DNA of 32,520 bases from Butyriboletus loyo (taxonomy: Eukaryota; Basidiomycota; Agaricomycetes; Boletales; Boletaceae). The position numbers were made by a program, and so were the translations under genes. The notes under the pieces were generated by a model. The model was given only the letters and a program-made list of their open reading frames with translations, was not told the DNA's origin and ran no database searches. Below are positions 1 through 10,390 of this stretch, in pieces. The stretch is from positions 1 to 32,520 of the forward strand of contig JBBPSI010000261.1 of assembly GCA_038093515.1 (NCBI GenBank), in the 5' to 3' direction. Position 1 is the stretch's first letter; every line of letters begins with the position of its first letter.

Positions 1-2
1 AG

Positions 3-1027
3 ATCCAAGCCACTTACGACCAACTTGCCAACTCGCTCGCTGACGTTCAGTTCAAGCTTGTGGTTCCCGGGAAGCCGGTGGCGACCACTCTGGCCCAGAT
101 TAAAATTTATCCTCTTTCAACGTCCCAGGGAGAAAATATTGAATTCAATATTGAGACTCAGAAAGGCGCTGTCAAGGGAACGGTGTCTTTCCAGTACGGC
201 AATAAGGGCCCCAACGGATCACAGAGTATATTGGTGACATACAGTGTGCACTTACCTTACGCTGGAGATCTGGAAGACACTGTCAACATTGCCCCGACGT
301 AAGTAGTATGACAGCTACCCATTGGCCCCACGCTTGAACTTGTTTTCTAGTGACCCCTCGGAAGCCTCTGACTTCACAACAGCGGAGCTGAAGGTGAATA
401 CTGTCCTATGTTAGCTGCAATGAACCTGTTTGATATGATCATGTCCCTGTTAGGCCATCCCAACTTTGGCTCCTTTGGAGTTGAAGCTGGTGGAAGAAAA
501 GGTTCGGTCTGGACAGGTTGTGATTGGAGCTGTGGATAAAGAGATTACTCAACAACAGGCTTGTAAGTGCTATGATCCTACTGTCGTACTACAGAGCACA
601 GGATATTGACCACTCTACAGTGCTTGTTGAGTTCAGCAATGACTTTGTCCGTGGTGAGGTTAGCATCATCCCTTTCTTTCATTGCCTCGAGGTAAGTTAT
701 ATATATCATCAAGTTGACTGTGATGCTTCATATGAACCATCTTTGTAGCTGGTTGGCTCTGTAGATCCCACAACCCTTGAGATCTCAGCCGCATTGTACA
801 CCATAGAACCCATTTATGGTCCAGTTCGCCTTGCTGTGATTGAAGGCTCTTTACTTGGGAATGGCGTCTCAGTCGATGTCGATGTTGTTGTTGCAAAGGG
901 CAAAGCAACATTCACCGCCTTGAAGAATTTAAGCGGAAAACATGAGCTTTATGCCACTACATCCCTCGACATCAAGTTGAATGGCAGAGTTGTGAGCGAG
1001 AGAGTTCGCATCCACACCTTCCCGTAA
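3..1027 (+). CDS. Hypothetical protein, paralogue copy 1 (5' end outside the window)
   Basis: I do not recognise the family. Exons read by alignment with the complete paralogue at 7456-8841 are 3-298, 351-393, 454-562, 621-691 and 749-1027 (TAA). All introns are GT-AG and 52-60 nt long, at the same positions and phases as in the paralogue, and the window opens on the AG acceptor of an upstream intron. The joined frame is open for about 265 codons. Exon 3-298 has the same length as its counterpart. The exon 621-691 is 78 nt (26 codons) shorter, an in-frame internal deletion, and the preceding exon is 6 nt shorter. Frame and splice sites are all kept, so the gene may still be functional. The product is predicted to be rich in beta strands, with no membrane segment visible. 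The first two exons and the start codon lie outside the window. Confidence 0.78.
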
Positions 1028-1610
1028 GCTCGCACTTCACGAAATGTGTAGAAGGCTGATTGTGATTGCAATCTTTTCAAGTATCTGACGGAATCGTACA
1101 AATAGGGTTTGAAAAAAGACGGAAAAAAAAGTTTGTTGGCGTGTACGATATATGACATGGATGTAGCGTGACAATCATGAATAGCAAGTTTCTTGTGTCC
1201 AACAGTTTATTGGTTCGAACTGAACTCCTCAAACCTTGTTGAATTCGCCACATTTGTGGTGGACTCTGCATCAACGACCACCGCACAGTGCGAATTCGCT
1301 GGCACGCAATAACGGATGCTGATCAAGCGATGCATTCCATTTTGCACGCACACATCCATATGTACGGGCCTCAAAACGATGTTCTATGGAACGGTAGGTC
1401 TGTTCCAATTTTCTCCTTCCACTTGTTCATAAGATCAGAAGGTGTTTTCTGATCTCGAAAGTCTCGTTTGGGGAGACTACCTTTCTCGATCCCAATCCCA
1501 TCCCCATCTCTGTGTTTCTGCGAACCTGACAACTCTGTCAGCTTGCGCTGCAAGATCGAGAATAGACGTTGAGGGAGGGAGCGGAGGCTCGGGGGAAGGT
1601 CGTTTGGGCG
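1028..1610 (+). other. Downstream region shared with 8842-9300
   Basis: No gene is seen here. The stretch aligns in patches with 8842-9300, for example the shared tract gtttgttggcgtgtacgata at about 1130 and 8963. The duplication unit therefore included the 3' flank and the following ERG26-like piece. Copy 1 carries about 130-145 extra bases at roughly 1478-1615 that are absent from copy 2. They are bounded by the similar strings tcgtttggggagac and tcgtttgggcgaaaag. Confidence 0.6.
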
Positions 1611-2231
1611 AAAAGATGAGGCGCTCGTCCTCGAGGCCAGCGGCAAAGGTGGCCTTCTGACCGTGGCAGTACTAGCGGCCCGCTGGGATTTTCAGGCAAG
1701 TCTCCCGTTTTAGCTCTCTATCCCCTTCAATCATTCATACGCGCAACACCACCGTCAGCTAATGCCAGGTCTCTACCAAGCCTACGAACGGGGCCAGATG
1801 CACTTTCAAGTCGGGAACAAAAGCAACCTCGCCCAAGCGCACCTACTCGCAGCCGACAAACTTGTCGGTCCGACTTCTCCAGACAGCGCGTCGACAGACT
1901 CCATCTCTAACAGGCGCCACCCTCGTCGACCCGGCGCTGCGTACTTCCCTCTACAAAGCACTCCCAGCCGTCTCGGCCTCGACCCCACCTGCAAGGCACG
2001 TCCGCTTGGTCCATATGTCACTCTTCCCCTGAACGCCACCGCCATCGAAGCCGCCTTGAACGCACCTCACGACCCCTCCAAACCCACGCACGTCATCGTC
2101 ATCGTCCAAGACTGATTCGACCAACCCTCAGACAACGCGCTCGACGTCTCCAAGTCGCTGGTCAAGTCTTTTTCATCACAAACGGCGAACCAATCTATAT
2201 CTGGGGCTTTCCGCATCTCATCTGGTTGGTG
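1611..2231 (+). pseudogene. ERG26: Decayed sterol-4-alpha-carboxylate 3-dehydrogenase (ERG26-like) C-terminal half
   Basis: ERG26 is an NAD(P)-dependent short-chain dehydrogenase of the 3-beta-HSD family that decarboxylates C-4 sterol intermediates at the ER. Recognisable blocks, in family order but in three reading frames, are: LVLEASGKGGLLTVA (from about 1617); RPAGIF one frame over (about 1677); RQLMPGLYQAYERGQMHFQ (from about 1753); AQAHLLAADKLV (about 1828); LVDPALRTSLYKALPAVSAS (from 1922, shifted); ALNAPHDPSKPTH (about 2056, shifted back); and GQVFFITNGEPIYIWGFPHL (from 2160, third frame). The N-terminal Rossmann half with the nucleotide-binding site is missing, and so is the usual FDWTYVGNVAD-like stretch before AQAHLL. 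Several frameshifts and the missing N-terminus make this a pseudogene. The assignment rests on remembered family motifs, not a search. Confidence 0.72.
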
Positions 2232-3104
2232 CCGACGGAGCAACGGCGGAAGGACGCGTCGAGACTTAAAGCCAGACCATTTGTGAGTGGACGGCTTGGA
2301 TTCGTGATGGCACCTTTTTGTTGCACTTAGATGGTGCACGACGTTTCCGCCGTGGAAACCGCTGGACGATAACAGTATCGAGGGTGACTTTGCACGTGTC
2401 ACCGCGTTCACTCTCGAGAGGGACTCTTGTACGTTATTGATCGTCTCTCTGCAGGAAATAGACACGACTGCTACCAAAGAGGCCCAGATGCGTGTGATGG
2501 GCGATATCGCTCCAACCATGTGTATATCTGAGCGAGCGATCCCTCGCAGTGTTCTGCCGGTCAGTGGACGCAAGTCAGAGTCACTGACCGCAAATCGTGG
2601 GAAATTCGTCAAAGTTCGCCAGCGTTCACCTGATCAGCGGTTCCATGGTCCTTCGGTACTAGCCTGGCACATACTATAACATGAGCAATCTTATCAATGC
2701 CCCCAACCCAGACTCGCCTCATTGCAATGCCTCGTACAAGCCTCACGTGAAACATTTATGAGCGAAGGACATCCTTGTGTCCATACCAATCCACCTGGCC
2801 TTCCTGGCCAATTAGCTTTGATTATATAATTTCCAGCTTTGACTTCTGACACTGCACGCGTTCAGTTCATCTGCGTCTATGGGAAAGTTCATCGATGTAC
2901 GTTCGCTAACTCTTGTGAACGTTCACTGACCGGCAGAACACTGGTGTGTGAGAGAGAAAATCTGCGAGTTACAGGGGGCTGATCTGGATCAATGGATAAC
3001 AACATCTCGACGATGCGAAAAATATATGACACAAACAAACGCCCAAAGATGAGCACTCATTATAATGAATGTTGACAGGCACATCGCGAAACTAGAAATC
3101 AAGT
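2232..3104. other. No recognisable gene
   Basis: About 870 bases with only short ORFs. The longest (plus strand 2437-2679, minus strand 2067-2612) have no recognisable domain, and the minus one is a shadow of the ERG26-like relic at its lower end. I see no structured repeat here. Confidence 0.5.
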
Positions 3105-4578
3105 TCAGCGCACTACGCTGGAGTGGCGGATACTTTCCACGAGCACGTAACAGGTATGGTCTTCTTCATGTCGGAGGACAGAGCTATCAGATGAGTTCTG
3201 CGTTTTAAGGCTGGTTCTTCTCGACCCATTCTCAGGGCTTCCGTCCGAGGAATATCCGTTGAGGGGCGGACCGGTGCCCAAATGCTGGGAAGAGTGATTA
3301 CGGGGCGGTTCCATGGTAAGGGCAGTAGCGTCTCAGTCAGACATAGTTCGCCACGAGACGTTCGAAACTGCCAGGGGAGTGTGACCGTACGAGCTTTGAC
3401 GATCACGAGACGAACCAAGATCGTCGAGGGACTGCTCAGCCCGAGGCGAAGGACTGGCTTCTGGGTGGCTACTCGCGCAGTGTTCTACTCGGGACCGTGC
3501 GTGTGAATGGGTGCTATCCCTTGCGGGGTCATCGAGTGCTTCTGAGTGGCGAGCAGAAGTCGGAAGGGAGTCAGAACATTGCCCAAGGAGGGTGCTTCGT
3601 TAGCCCATGCCAGATGAAAATTGATGGTACGTACTTGGCGATATTGGACTACCATCTTCGTTATCGTCATCCAAAGGCGCTCGATTTAAACCTGCGACAG
3701 TAACTTCGACCGCAGTATCGCCCCATACGATGGCGGCGTCCAATATCCACATCATGATAGAGGCACTAGCAAGACCACCGACGAAAAATACGCCAGTGAC
3801 AGCCCCCGTGTCGGCAAAAAGTCTGCGACGTGGTTCAGTACTTGTTATGTGAGAAGCAGATATAAAGCCTTACGAGGGTCTCTCGGTGGTACTATTGTTC
3901 AGAGCAAGTGTCGGATTGACGACAGCTTGAGTTACCGTAGTGACTACTCCACTGCTTCCTGTCGTGGTGATCACCTCGGTGACTACAGGAGGTATGTTCG
4001 TCACTACTTGTCCTTGGCTATTTGTACTTGCAATGAAGATCGTGGTCCTTTTTAGCACTCTCATTCTATGAATAGCGTTGAGCTACCTTGAAACCCAGGT
4101 AGCTGAACCAAACTCGTACAGGGGTATGACAGTTCTCACCGAAGAACCTTGAGATGGCGATTCGGAAGGTAAGGAGAGGATGCAATGCTGGATGACGTAT
4201 TGGACGTGGAAGGGGTAGACATTGTTGCAGTCGAATAAGTGGTCGTGCTGAGCAGGGAGGACGATGTCAGCGCTGACGATTGGGTGGTCAGTCGGTGACG
4301 TGGTCACCGAAGTGAGTAAGGAGATAGTATTCACGCCGAAAGAAAATGAAAAAGTGTAGCTTGGAGGTACAGATGATGATGAGGGCACAGAGGATGCGAA
4401 AGAAATGGGAGTGCCAACAGCCGGGGTTGAGGACACACAAGTCGCGGTATAGAGTGACGTGTGTAACGAGAGAAACGTGAGATGCAAGTAAAATCCGGGT
4501 TGCACGAAACCAGAAAACAGCCCGAGCAGACGGACAAACAGCTAGTAAAAGCAAAACGAAAACGAAAACAAGTCTCAC
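3105..4578 (-). pseudogene. Broken gene for a Ser/Thr-rich single-pass membrane protein
   Basis: Read on the minus strand, the start at 4578 gives a clear signal peptide (MRLVFVFVLLLLAVCPSARA). Downstream, shifted frames give a long Ser/Thr/Val-rich ectodomain (for example SSVPSSSSVPPSYTFSFSFG near 4400 and VITTTGSSGVVTTVTQAVV near 3950). A glycine-containing membrane segment follows (AVTGVFFVGGLASASIMMWI, near 3790), then a hydrophilic tail with an acidic LDDDNEDGS and a C-terminal Ser/Asn-rich stretch (SRRTSLKTQNSSDSSV, near 3190). This is the layout of fungal wall-stress-sensor-like or Mid2/SKG6-like proteins; I do not claim orthology. A 51-nt GT-AG intron (about 3812-3862) joins the ectodomain to the membrane segment in frame. 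The signal-peptide frame does not run into the ectodomain frame, and a TGA lies in the tail near 3346, so it is probably a pseudogene. An inverted, truncated copy of its 5' end lies at about 11570-11687. Confidence 0.6.
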
Positions 4579-5752
4579 AAGAGGCTCTCAGAGGGTGCGA
4601 GAGTTGGACGTGGACAAGTTGGTAATAGGTTCAGACCAGAATCCTGGAACACCAATAAACGAAAGGCGCTGAACTCGGGTTGGGGTGTCTAGCAGGGTGA
4701 GCCGAGTCAGCACACCCGAAATTATGATGAAGACAAGAGAGAGAGGAAAGGCTCACCAGGATGTTCTGTGGAGTGAATGAGGCTAGACAATTCTGGTGCC
4801 TCGATTACTGGGCACAAATGACGTGGGGGGCGGCGGCGGGGTGCCAGGTTCAAGTTGCAATCCGAATAATGAATAAGGCAAACACTGCCCTTGATCGATT
4901 AGCCATACCCCTTCCTTGTAGTGAGCACCAGAGATGTAGGCATGCGTTGGCAGTGGTGTAGGATTTTTTGACTGGGAGGTGAGTCGGTTTCGATTGTCAA
5001 TACTTCATGGTGAATAGACGCGAGGGAATTGAACATTGTCAGACCGCCACGAGGACGGCATACCTGCTTCGTGCCAATGACACCCAGATAAACTCAAAAA
5101 AAAACAATGGCTCAAAAGACCTGAGAACGAAGACGTCGATCCTGCGAATGCTCGTCTGCACCGCCTTAACGAACCCCACGTACATTGTCCATCGAAATCT
5201 TTACGAACCCTGTCACCCGCTCAAAAGCGAAATCGGTGACTGCGCGTATGGATTCCAGCCATGGCGTGGGATTGTAAATGCGAGAACGAGGATCTCTCAG
5301 CCAACATACGTCTGGGATGGTGCGAGACCACGTCATTGAGACAATACCGATATGGCGTAGATTAAGCGAAAGAAATCGAGGAATCGAATCTCACTCACTT
5401 GAATGATACACTATCGAGACCACGCGCAAGCTGAGCGTACGGTAGGTTTATGCTCGGAAGTAGATTTGGCGTCTACGGGACATGATTTCGGTGAGTTTAT
5501 ACATGAAGAAATCCGCGACGCACCTCGGAGGGCATTGCTTCATTGTTCGGTCTCATCTGAGATGTAGCCTGCCGTACGGCGAACATGAGGAATGCGATGC
5601 GGAGGGAATGCACGAGTGGACGTCAATGTGTTAGATGCTGCCGAAACAATTCTGCGCCGAAGCTTTGATGTAGTACGACGCTTTATTGGTGGAGGCGTCG
5701 ATGGCAGCGCCAGCTCTACGCAACGGATCACGTCACATTCGGATGGCCAACA
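4451..5752 (+). repeat. Left arm of a 1.3-kb inverted duplication
   Basis: This arm is the reverse complement of 10391-11687. Matching was read along the whole length, with single-base changes and a few small indels: the signal-peptide region of the membrane-protein gene at one end, the tract with aaaaaaaacaatgg near 5096, and the tract ending in ggatggccaaca at 5752. The arms are 1302 and 1297 nt, separated by about 4.6 kb. The arm holds the 5' end and upstream region of the membrane-protein gene plus about 1.1 kb without a recognised gene. A short ORF at 5592-5834 is preserved in both arms, with a 3-nt indel that keeps frame, but it matches nothing I know. Confidence 0.85.
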
Positions 5753-7362
5753 AATCTTCGCGCGGATGAGCTTGGATGAGCTTGTTTCGGCGGCGAGCAA
5801 GAAGGGGTTGGGTTACAGAACTAGATCAAAATAGATATGCCACGATCGCCTGAGCGCAATGCGAATGTCCAGTCGCATCAACTTACCACGAGATACGCAG
5901 CTTAAGTTGTCTGGCAGTGGTTAAGTAACAACGACCTGGACGAATTGAACACACGCTCGATGAGTCACTCCGGAATGGCCATGTACTCAGAGAAACACCA
6001 CTGCACCGAAAGGCAAAGAAGATGCTAGGACTGAATTGCCAACAGTATATCAATAGTGAAGGAGATGCCGAAACAAGCTCATCTGCGCGAAGATTGCGTG
6101 AAGATTTATCGTAGATTTTGAAGACGAACATAACATATTGAGGTACAACCAAACATTCAATCAACTGAAGCTGCGAATATCACAGTTCACCAATTCATCT
6201 CACAGCCTAGTTTCGCCAACGTCCATTACCGGTCATGCATCGTCTGGACAAGGTGATCTGGACAAGGGCAAGGGTAAGGGTAAGAAGGGGACCTGGCGAG
6301 AGCCGCAAAGAAAGGCAAGATATCAATTTCATCAACGCCCTGCGCTTACCCGACCAGATTGACCAACCCCACACCGCTCAGCGCGCATGAAGATTGCGAC
6401 GCCGAAAAATGCTGTCGGCGGGTCCTCGAGCTCGTTGCATACATTTGCTGTCAACCGCACGCCGTTAGAGTTTTGTCACATCGATGCTGCGTAGCAGCTA
6501 CCGGCGTTGCAACGTTCCGGTCCATGTGTACGTTTCCGGCGAGGGCAGGATGCGGGCCACTAATTTGTTTCACCCTGACGATACCACATTGGAGCCGTGC
6601 TGCCCAATATTTGCCATGGTCGTAGCGCTAGTTGTTCTCAGGCCGCAATAGCGGTACTTCTTCCAACACATAATGTACTCGTCTTGCTTGGAGGCAGGGA
6701 GAATGGACCTGACGCACGTGAATGACGTCCGTCAGAAGCCCAACTGGCAGAGTTTGGAGATGCAGCCGAGCACCGTGCTAATGGCAAGTGATCAGAACAC
6801 ATGTACGGCGGGCAACACGCAAGTATTCCACACGAATTACCAAAGCGAATGAAGTCCCAGATCCGAGGTGGCCGATAGATTTAGCCTGGCGTGACTCCAA
6901 GTTGAGAATCCGCATTGAATATGCCGCTATTGCCACTGGTGCGCGAACCACTTTTCGTTACATCTGCCCTGCAGGGACCACTGCTTCGTCGTGGAGTCCA
7001 ATTTGGAGCCACTTTCAATGGGGTATTCCCACTGGACGGGGGCTCTGTGCTGAGACAAAGCCGCAGCGCCGCAAGTAAGTTTTCCGACACTTGAAGTGAA
7101 CTTACGCAATCGACGCCGGTGGGACTCTGCTAGCCTTGAATGTTAGCTCCGAGACTCTGTCTACATCCACAAACTAACGCTCCCACCAATGGCTGACGAT
7201 GGAGGTACTAGTGAGACACAGATACGTTCTCTGTTGGAATTCAACCTCAGTCTCACTGTATAACGACACTTTCACCCCATTCTAAGACACCAGAACACGA
7301 TCTTACGAACACCGCCTCGATCTATCTCGTCAAGTCGGAACGCTCGATGGTCCTCAGAAAGC
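5753..7362. other. Unrecognised region with short inverted repeats
   Basis: I find no gene I can name. Two nested short inverted repeats are visible. In the first, aatcttcgcgcggatgagct near 5754 pairs with its near reverse complement at about 6066-6098. In the second, gagatacgcagcttaagttg near 5890 pairs with caactgaagctgcgaatatc at about 6163. They bound roughly 290-340 bases and could be the ends of a small MITE-like element, but no target duplication was identified. ORFs at 6359-6625 and 6788-7078 show no recognisable motif. Confidence 0.4.
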
Positions 7363-7368
7363 TATAAA
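7363..7368 (+). promoter_or_regulatory. TATA box of the 349-aa gene
   Basis: The sequence gctataaatg lies 93 bases upstream of the ATG at 7456, a usual distance in fungi. Between them, gtatgc (7386) to cctag (7437) could be a 52-nt intron in the 5' leader. That intron is a guess from the splice-like ends only. Confidence 0.5.
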
Positions 7369-7455
7369 TGCCACCGACTAGCAAGGTATGCATTCACCAT
7401 CACACTGTCGCACTCTCCCAAGTTCCTCCCCTCCTAGTAATCAAGATTAGCATCA

Positions 7456-8841
7456 ATGGCCGACGTCGCAGTCGGGAAAGGTGGGAACCTTGAATCGCTA
7501 TGACCTAGTGTCGCTTGCTAATGGGTCAACTATTCTGTAGCCGCGGCAGACTTCATTGAGACGTACAAATGGCCTCGCACCGGCGAACCCACTGATCAGA
7601 AATCCCTCCTGATTGCCACTCAAACCAATCTCGCTGGCGATATATTCACATTTCACTCTGGCTTCAATGTATTCGAGGTGACGCTACTGCTCTCTTCTGC
7701 GACAATGTGCTAAGATCATACCGATGCCATAGATCAAAGCCACCCACCACAAAAACTCCAGCACGCTCGCTGGCGTTCAGTTCAAGGTCGTGGTTCCCGG
7801 GAAGCCAGAAGCAGCCACTGTGGTTAAGATTGTTTCTTACCCTCTTTCAACGTCCCGGGGACAAAATGTGGAATTCGATATCAAGACTGAGAAAGGCCCT
7901 GTCAAGGGAACGGTGTCTTTCCAGTACGGAAATAAGGGCTCCAACGGATCACAGAATATATCGGTGGCATACACTGCGAACTTGCCTTACACCGGAGAAC
8001 TGGGCGACACTGTCAACATTGCCCCGACGTAAGTATGACAGCTACCCATTGGATACATTCTTAAACTGTTATTCTAGTGAGCTCACGGAAGCCTCTGGCT
8101 TCACAACAGCAGAGCTGAAGGTGAATACTGTCCTATGTTAGCTGCAACGAACCTGTTTGATGTGATCATGTCCCCGTTAGGACATCCCGACATTCAGTCC
8201 TTCGGAGTTGAAGCTGGTGGAAGAAAAGGTCCAGTCTACCAGTGGACAGCTTGTGATTGCAGCTAGGGATAAAGAGATTGATGATCAACAGACTCGTAAG
8301 TGCTATCCTACTGCCGTACCACAGTGCACGGGATATTGACCTCTCTTTAGTGCTTGTTGAATTCATCGATGACTTTGTCCGTAGTGAGGATAGTGTTGTC
8401 ATCGAGACATACTATGGCCCACCCAAAGAAGGTGCTACCAGCTTGGCTGCCTCTTCCAAGGGCTGGGAGGGTACCATCTCTTTCTTTGGTATCCTCGAGG
8501 TACGTTATATATATCATCAAGTTGATTGGTATATTTCATGCGAACCATCTTTGCAGTTGGTTGGCTCTGTAAATCCCAGCACACTTACAGTTTCAGCTGT
8601 GTTATATGCCAGGGTACCCATTTACGGTCGAGCTCGCCTCACTGGGATTGAAGGCTCTTTGCTCGAGAAGGGCATCTCGGTCGATATCAATGTTATTCTT
8701 GCAAAGGGCAAAGCGACATTCACCGCCTCACGAGGCTCAAGCGGAAAATATGAGCTTTACGTCACTGCATACCTCGACGTCAAGTTGTATGGCAGAGTTG
8801 GCAATGCGGACGATAGAGTTCGCATCCTCACCTTGCCGTAG
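7456..8841 (+). CDS. Hypothetical protein, paralogue copy 2, 349 aa, seven exons
   Basis: This is the only complete protein gene I can assemble in the window. Exons are 7456-7480, 7541-7677, 7733-8028, 8078-8120, 8181-8295, 8351-8499 and 8557-8841 (TAG). They total 1050 nt and give 349 aa with every junction in phase. The six introns are GT-AG and 49-60 nt long. The start ATG sits in catcaATGGCC, with a TATA box 93 nt upstream. The product begins MADVAVGKAAADFIETYKWP and has no signal peptide or membrane segment. It looks rich in beta strands. A stretch around residues 100-150 (KGTVSFQYGNKGSNGSQNIS) and one near the C-terminus (KGKATFTASRGSSGKYELYV) resemble each other, which suggests two related beta domains. 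I do not recognise the family and propose no function. The paralogue is at 3-1027; splice-site and frame conservation between copies supports real coding. Confidence 0.85.
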
Positions 8842-9291
8842 GCTCATGCTTTATGGAATACGTGTAGAAGGCTGATCATGATCGCAACAGGTTCTGAGGA
8901 ATTGCAATCTCTTCAAGTATGGTACGGATAGGGTTTCAACAACAAAAAAGAAAGAAAAAAAGGTTTGTTGGCGTGTACGATATATGACATGGATGTAGCA
9001 GAGCCGTAGTGATAGTCATGATTCAATAGCAAGCTTCTTGAAATTGTGTCCAACAATTTATTGGCCCGAGACGAACTCAGCTCGGAGTCGTCAAACCTTG
9101 TTGAATTCGCGTGGCGGGTGACTCTGCCTTCACTGGCAACAAGTTGGGACAACTGGGACACGCAATAGCGGATTCTGATCAAGCGATGCATACCGTCCAA
9201 TATTTGCACGCACACATTCATATGTACGGGCCTCACAGCGATGTTCTGTGGAACAGGTAGGTTTGTTCCAACCACCTGTTCAGAACGTGTG

Positions 9292-9573
9292 TCTTCTGAT
9301 CTCGAAAGTCTCGTTTGGGGAGACGCTTGTCCTCGAGGCCAACGGCAAAGGTGGGCTTCTGACCGTCGCACTACTACTAGCGACCCGCTGGGATTTTCGG
9401 GCAAGTCTCCCGTTTTACCTTTCTATCCCCTTCAAGCACTCGTACGCGCAACACATCGTCAGCTGATGCCAGGTCTCTACCAAGCCTACGAATGTGGCCA
9501 GACGCACTTCCAAGTCGGGAACAACAACAACCTCGCCCAAGCGCACTTACTCGCAGCCGACAAACTCGTCGAT
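9292..9573 (+). pseudogene. ERG26: ERG26-like fragment downstream of copy 2
   Basis: This is the same relic as at 1611-2231, in the same position relative to the upstream gene, so it belongs to the duplicated unit. The blocks ETLVLEANGKGGLLTVAL (from about 9321), RPAGIFG one frame over (about 9388), RQLMPGLYQAYECGQTHFQV (from about 9457) and AQAHLLAADKLVD (about 9537) are visible. Homology to copy 1 stops near 9573, where unrelated sequence begins, so this copy is truncated at both ends. An in-frame stop and a frame change near 9385 also break it. It lacks the long insertion seen in copy 1, and is cleaner over the first block. Confidence 0.72.
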
Positions 9574-10390
9574 CCAATTTTGATGCGAAACGATGCGAGT
9601 CCACGTCGATATAGGTGAATGGGGGTGGTCCCATCATGTGTCGAGGCTTGTTCTGCCTGTTCGATCACCCATTTTCGGACGGCTTCCTTCACGAGTCTAG
9701 CCATTTGCATTGTCTGTGATGCCAACCAGTTTGTCGAACCCGAGGAGGTGGCCGTCTTTCGTGGGTATCAACGCCTGGGCGGAAGCAGAACTTGAGGACA
9801 TGCTCGAAATTGTGTTGCTCGACGTTCTCGATCCACGACGCGTTTTTTGTACCGCTCACGTCATCGGTACTCTCGGACATTTCATCGACGAGCAAGCTTT
9901 TTCTTTTCGACGCGAACGTTGGCGGTGGAGTCCATGCAAACCTTGAACAGAAATGCGACCATTCCACGACTCGCGTTGATCATCGCTGGGTGTAGCCATT
10001 CCATGCCCGGACGTTGCGCGTCTCGCTACCTTTCAGAGTAGACCCCATCCCCGACGAAGTTCTACATCCGCCCCCACCGCCCTTGTCTGCAGATTATAAC
10101 AACGTCCCTCTGCACTTGCACCTGCTCCGGTTCACAAACCACCACCCAAGCAGAGGAGCAAGACATTGCCCCCAAAGGCAAAAGAAACCGTCTCCCATGA
10201 CGCTGAAGAAAGCCAAGTCGGCACAGGTCATCATCCGAGACTCTGAACGTCAGAAAACTGTACGCAAAACCAAGCGGTGATTCCCCACGTGTGGGCACAA
10301 GCTACCACAGGAACAACCTTTCGGTCAGAGTGGTCGTATCCCAGATAACTGGTACGCTGACGAGGGGAAAGGATGGGGTGTCCGCTCCGC
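9574..10390. other. Unrecognised region, possibly gene debris
   Basis: Minus-strand ORFs at 9486-9725 and 9689-9967 look protein-like (for example LVKEAVRKWVIEQAEQAS) but break frame, and I cannot assign them. A plus-strand ORF at 10014-10280 ends in a basic stretch (KKAKSAQVIIRDSERQK) that faintly recalls the lead-in to the SUI1 domain of DENR/Tma22 proteins. The match is too short to claim. Confidence 0.3.

Noticed and set aside
3113..3418. 101-codon minus ORF as a separate gene
   Set aside because: It overlaps the tail of the Ser/Thr-rich membrane protein in another frame and has no recognisable domain.
5007..5339. 110-codon plus-strand ORF and its inverted partner near 10802-11135
   Set aside because: Frames in the two arms are broken by indels around an A/T homopolymer, and no protein-like motif is visible.
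5754..6182. A MITE bounded by the short inverted repeats
   Set aside because: The repeats are imperfect and nested at different positions, and no matching target duplication was found, so I list only the repeats.
6259..6285. Telomere-like agggtaagggtaag
   Set aside because: Only about two units in a purine-rich run; no array.
10014..10280. Possible DENR/Tma22 (SUI1 family) fragment from the basic tail KKAKSAQVIIRDSERQK
   Set aside because: The similarity covers under 20 residues of low-complexity basic sequence, and the diagnostic SUI1 core is absent.
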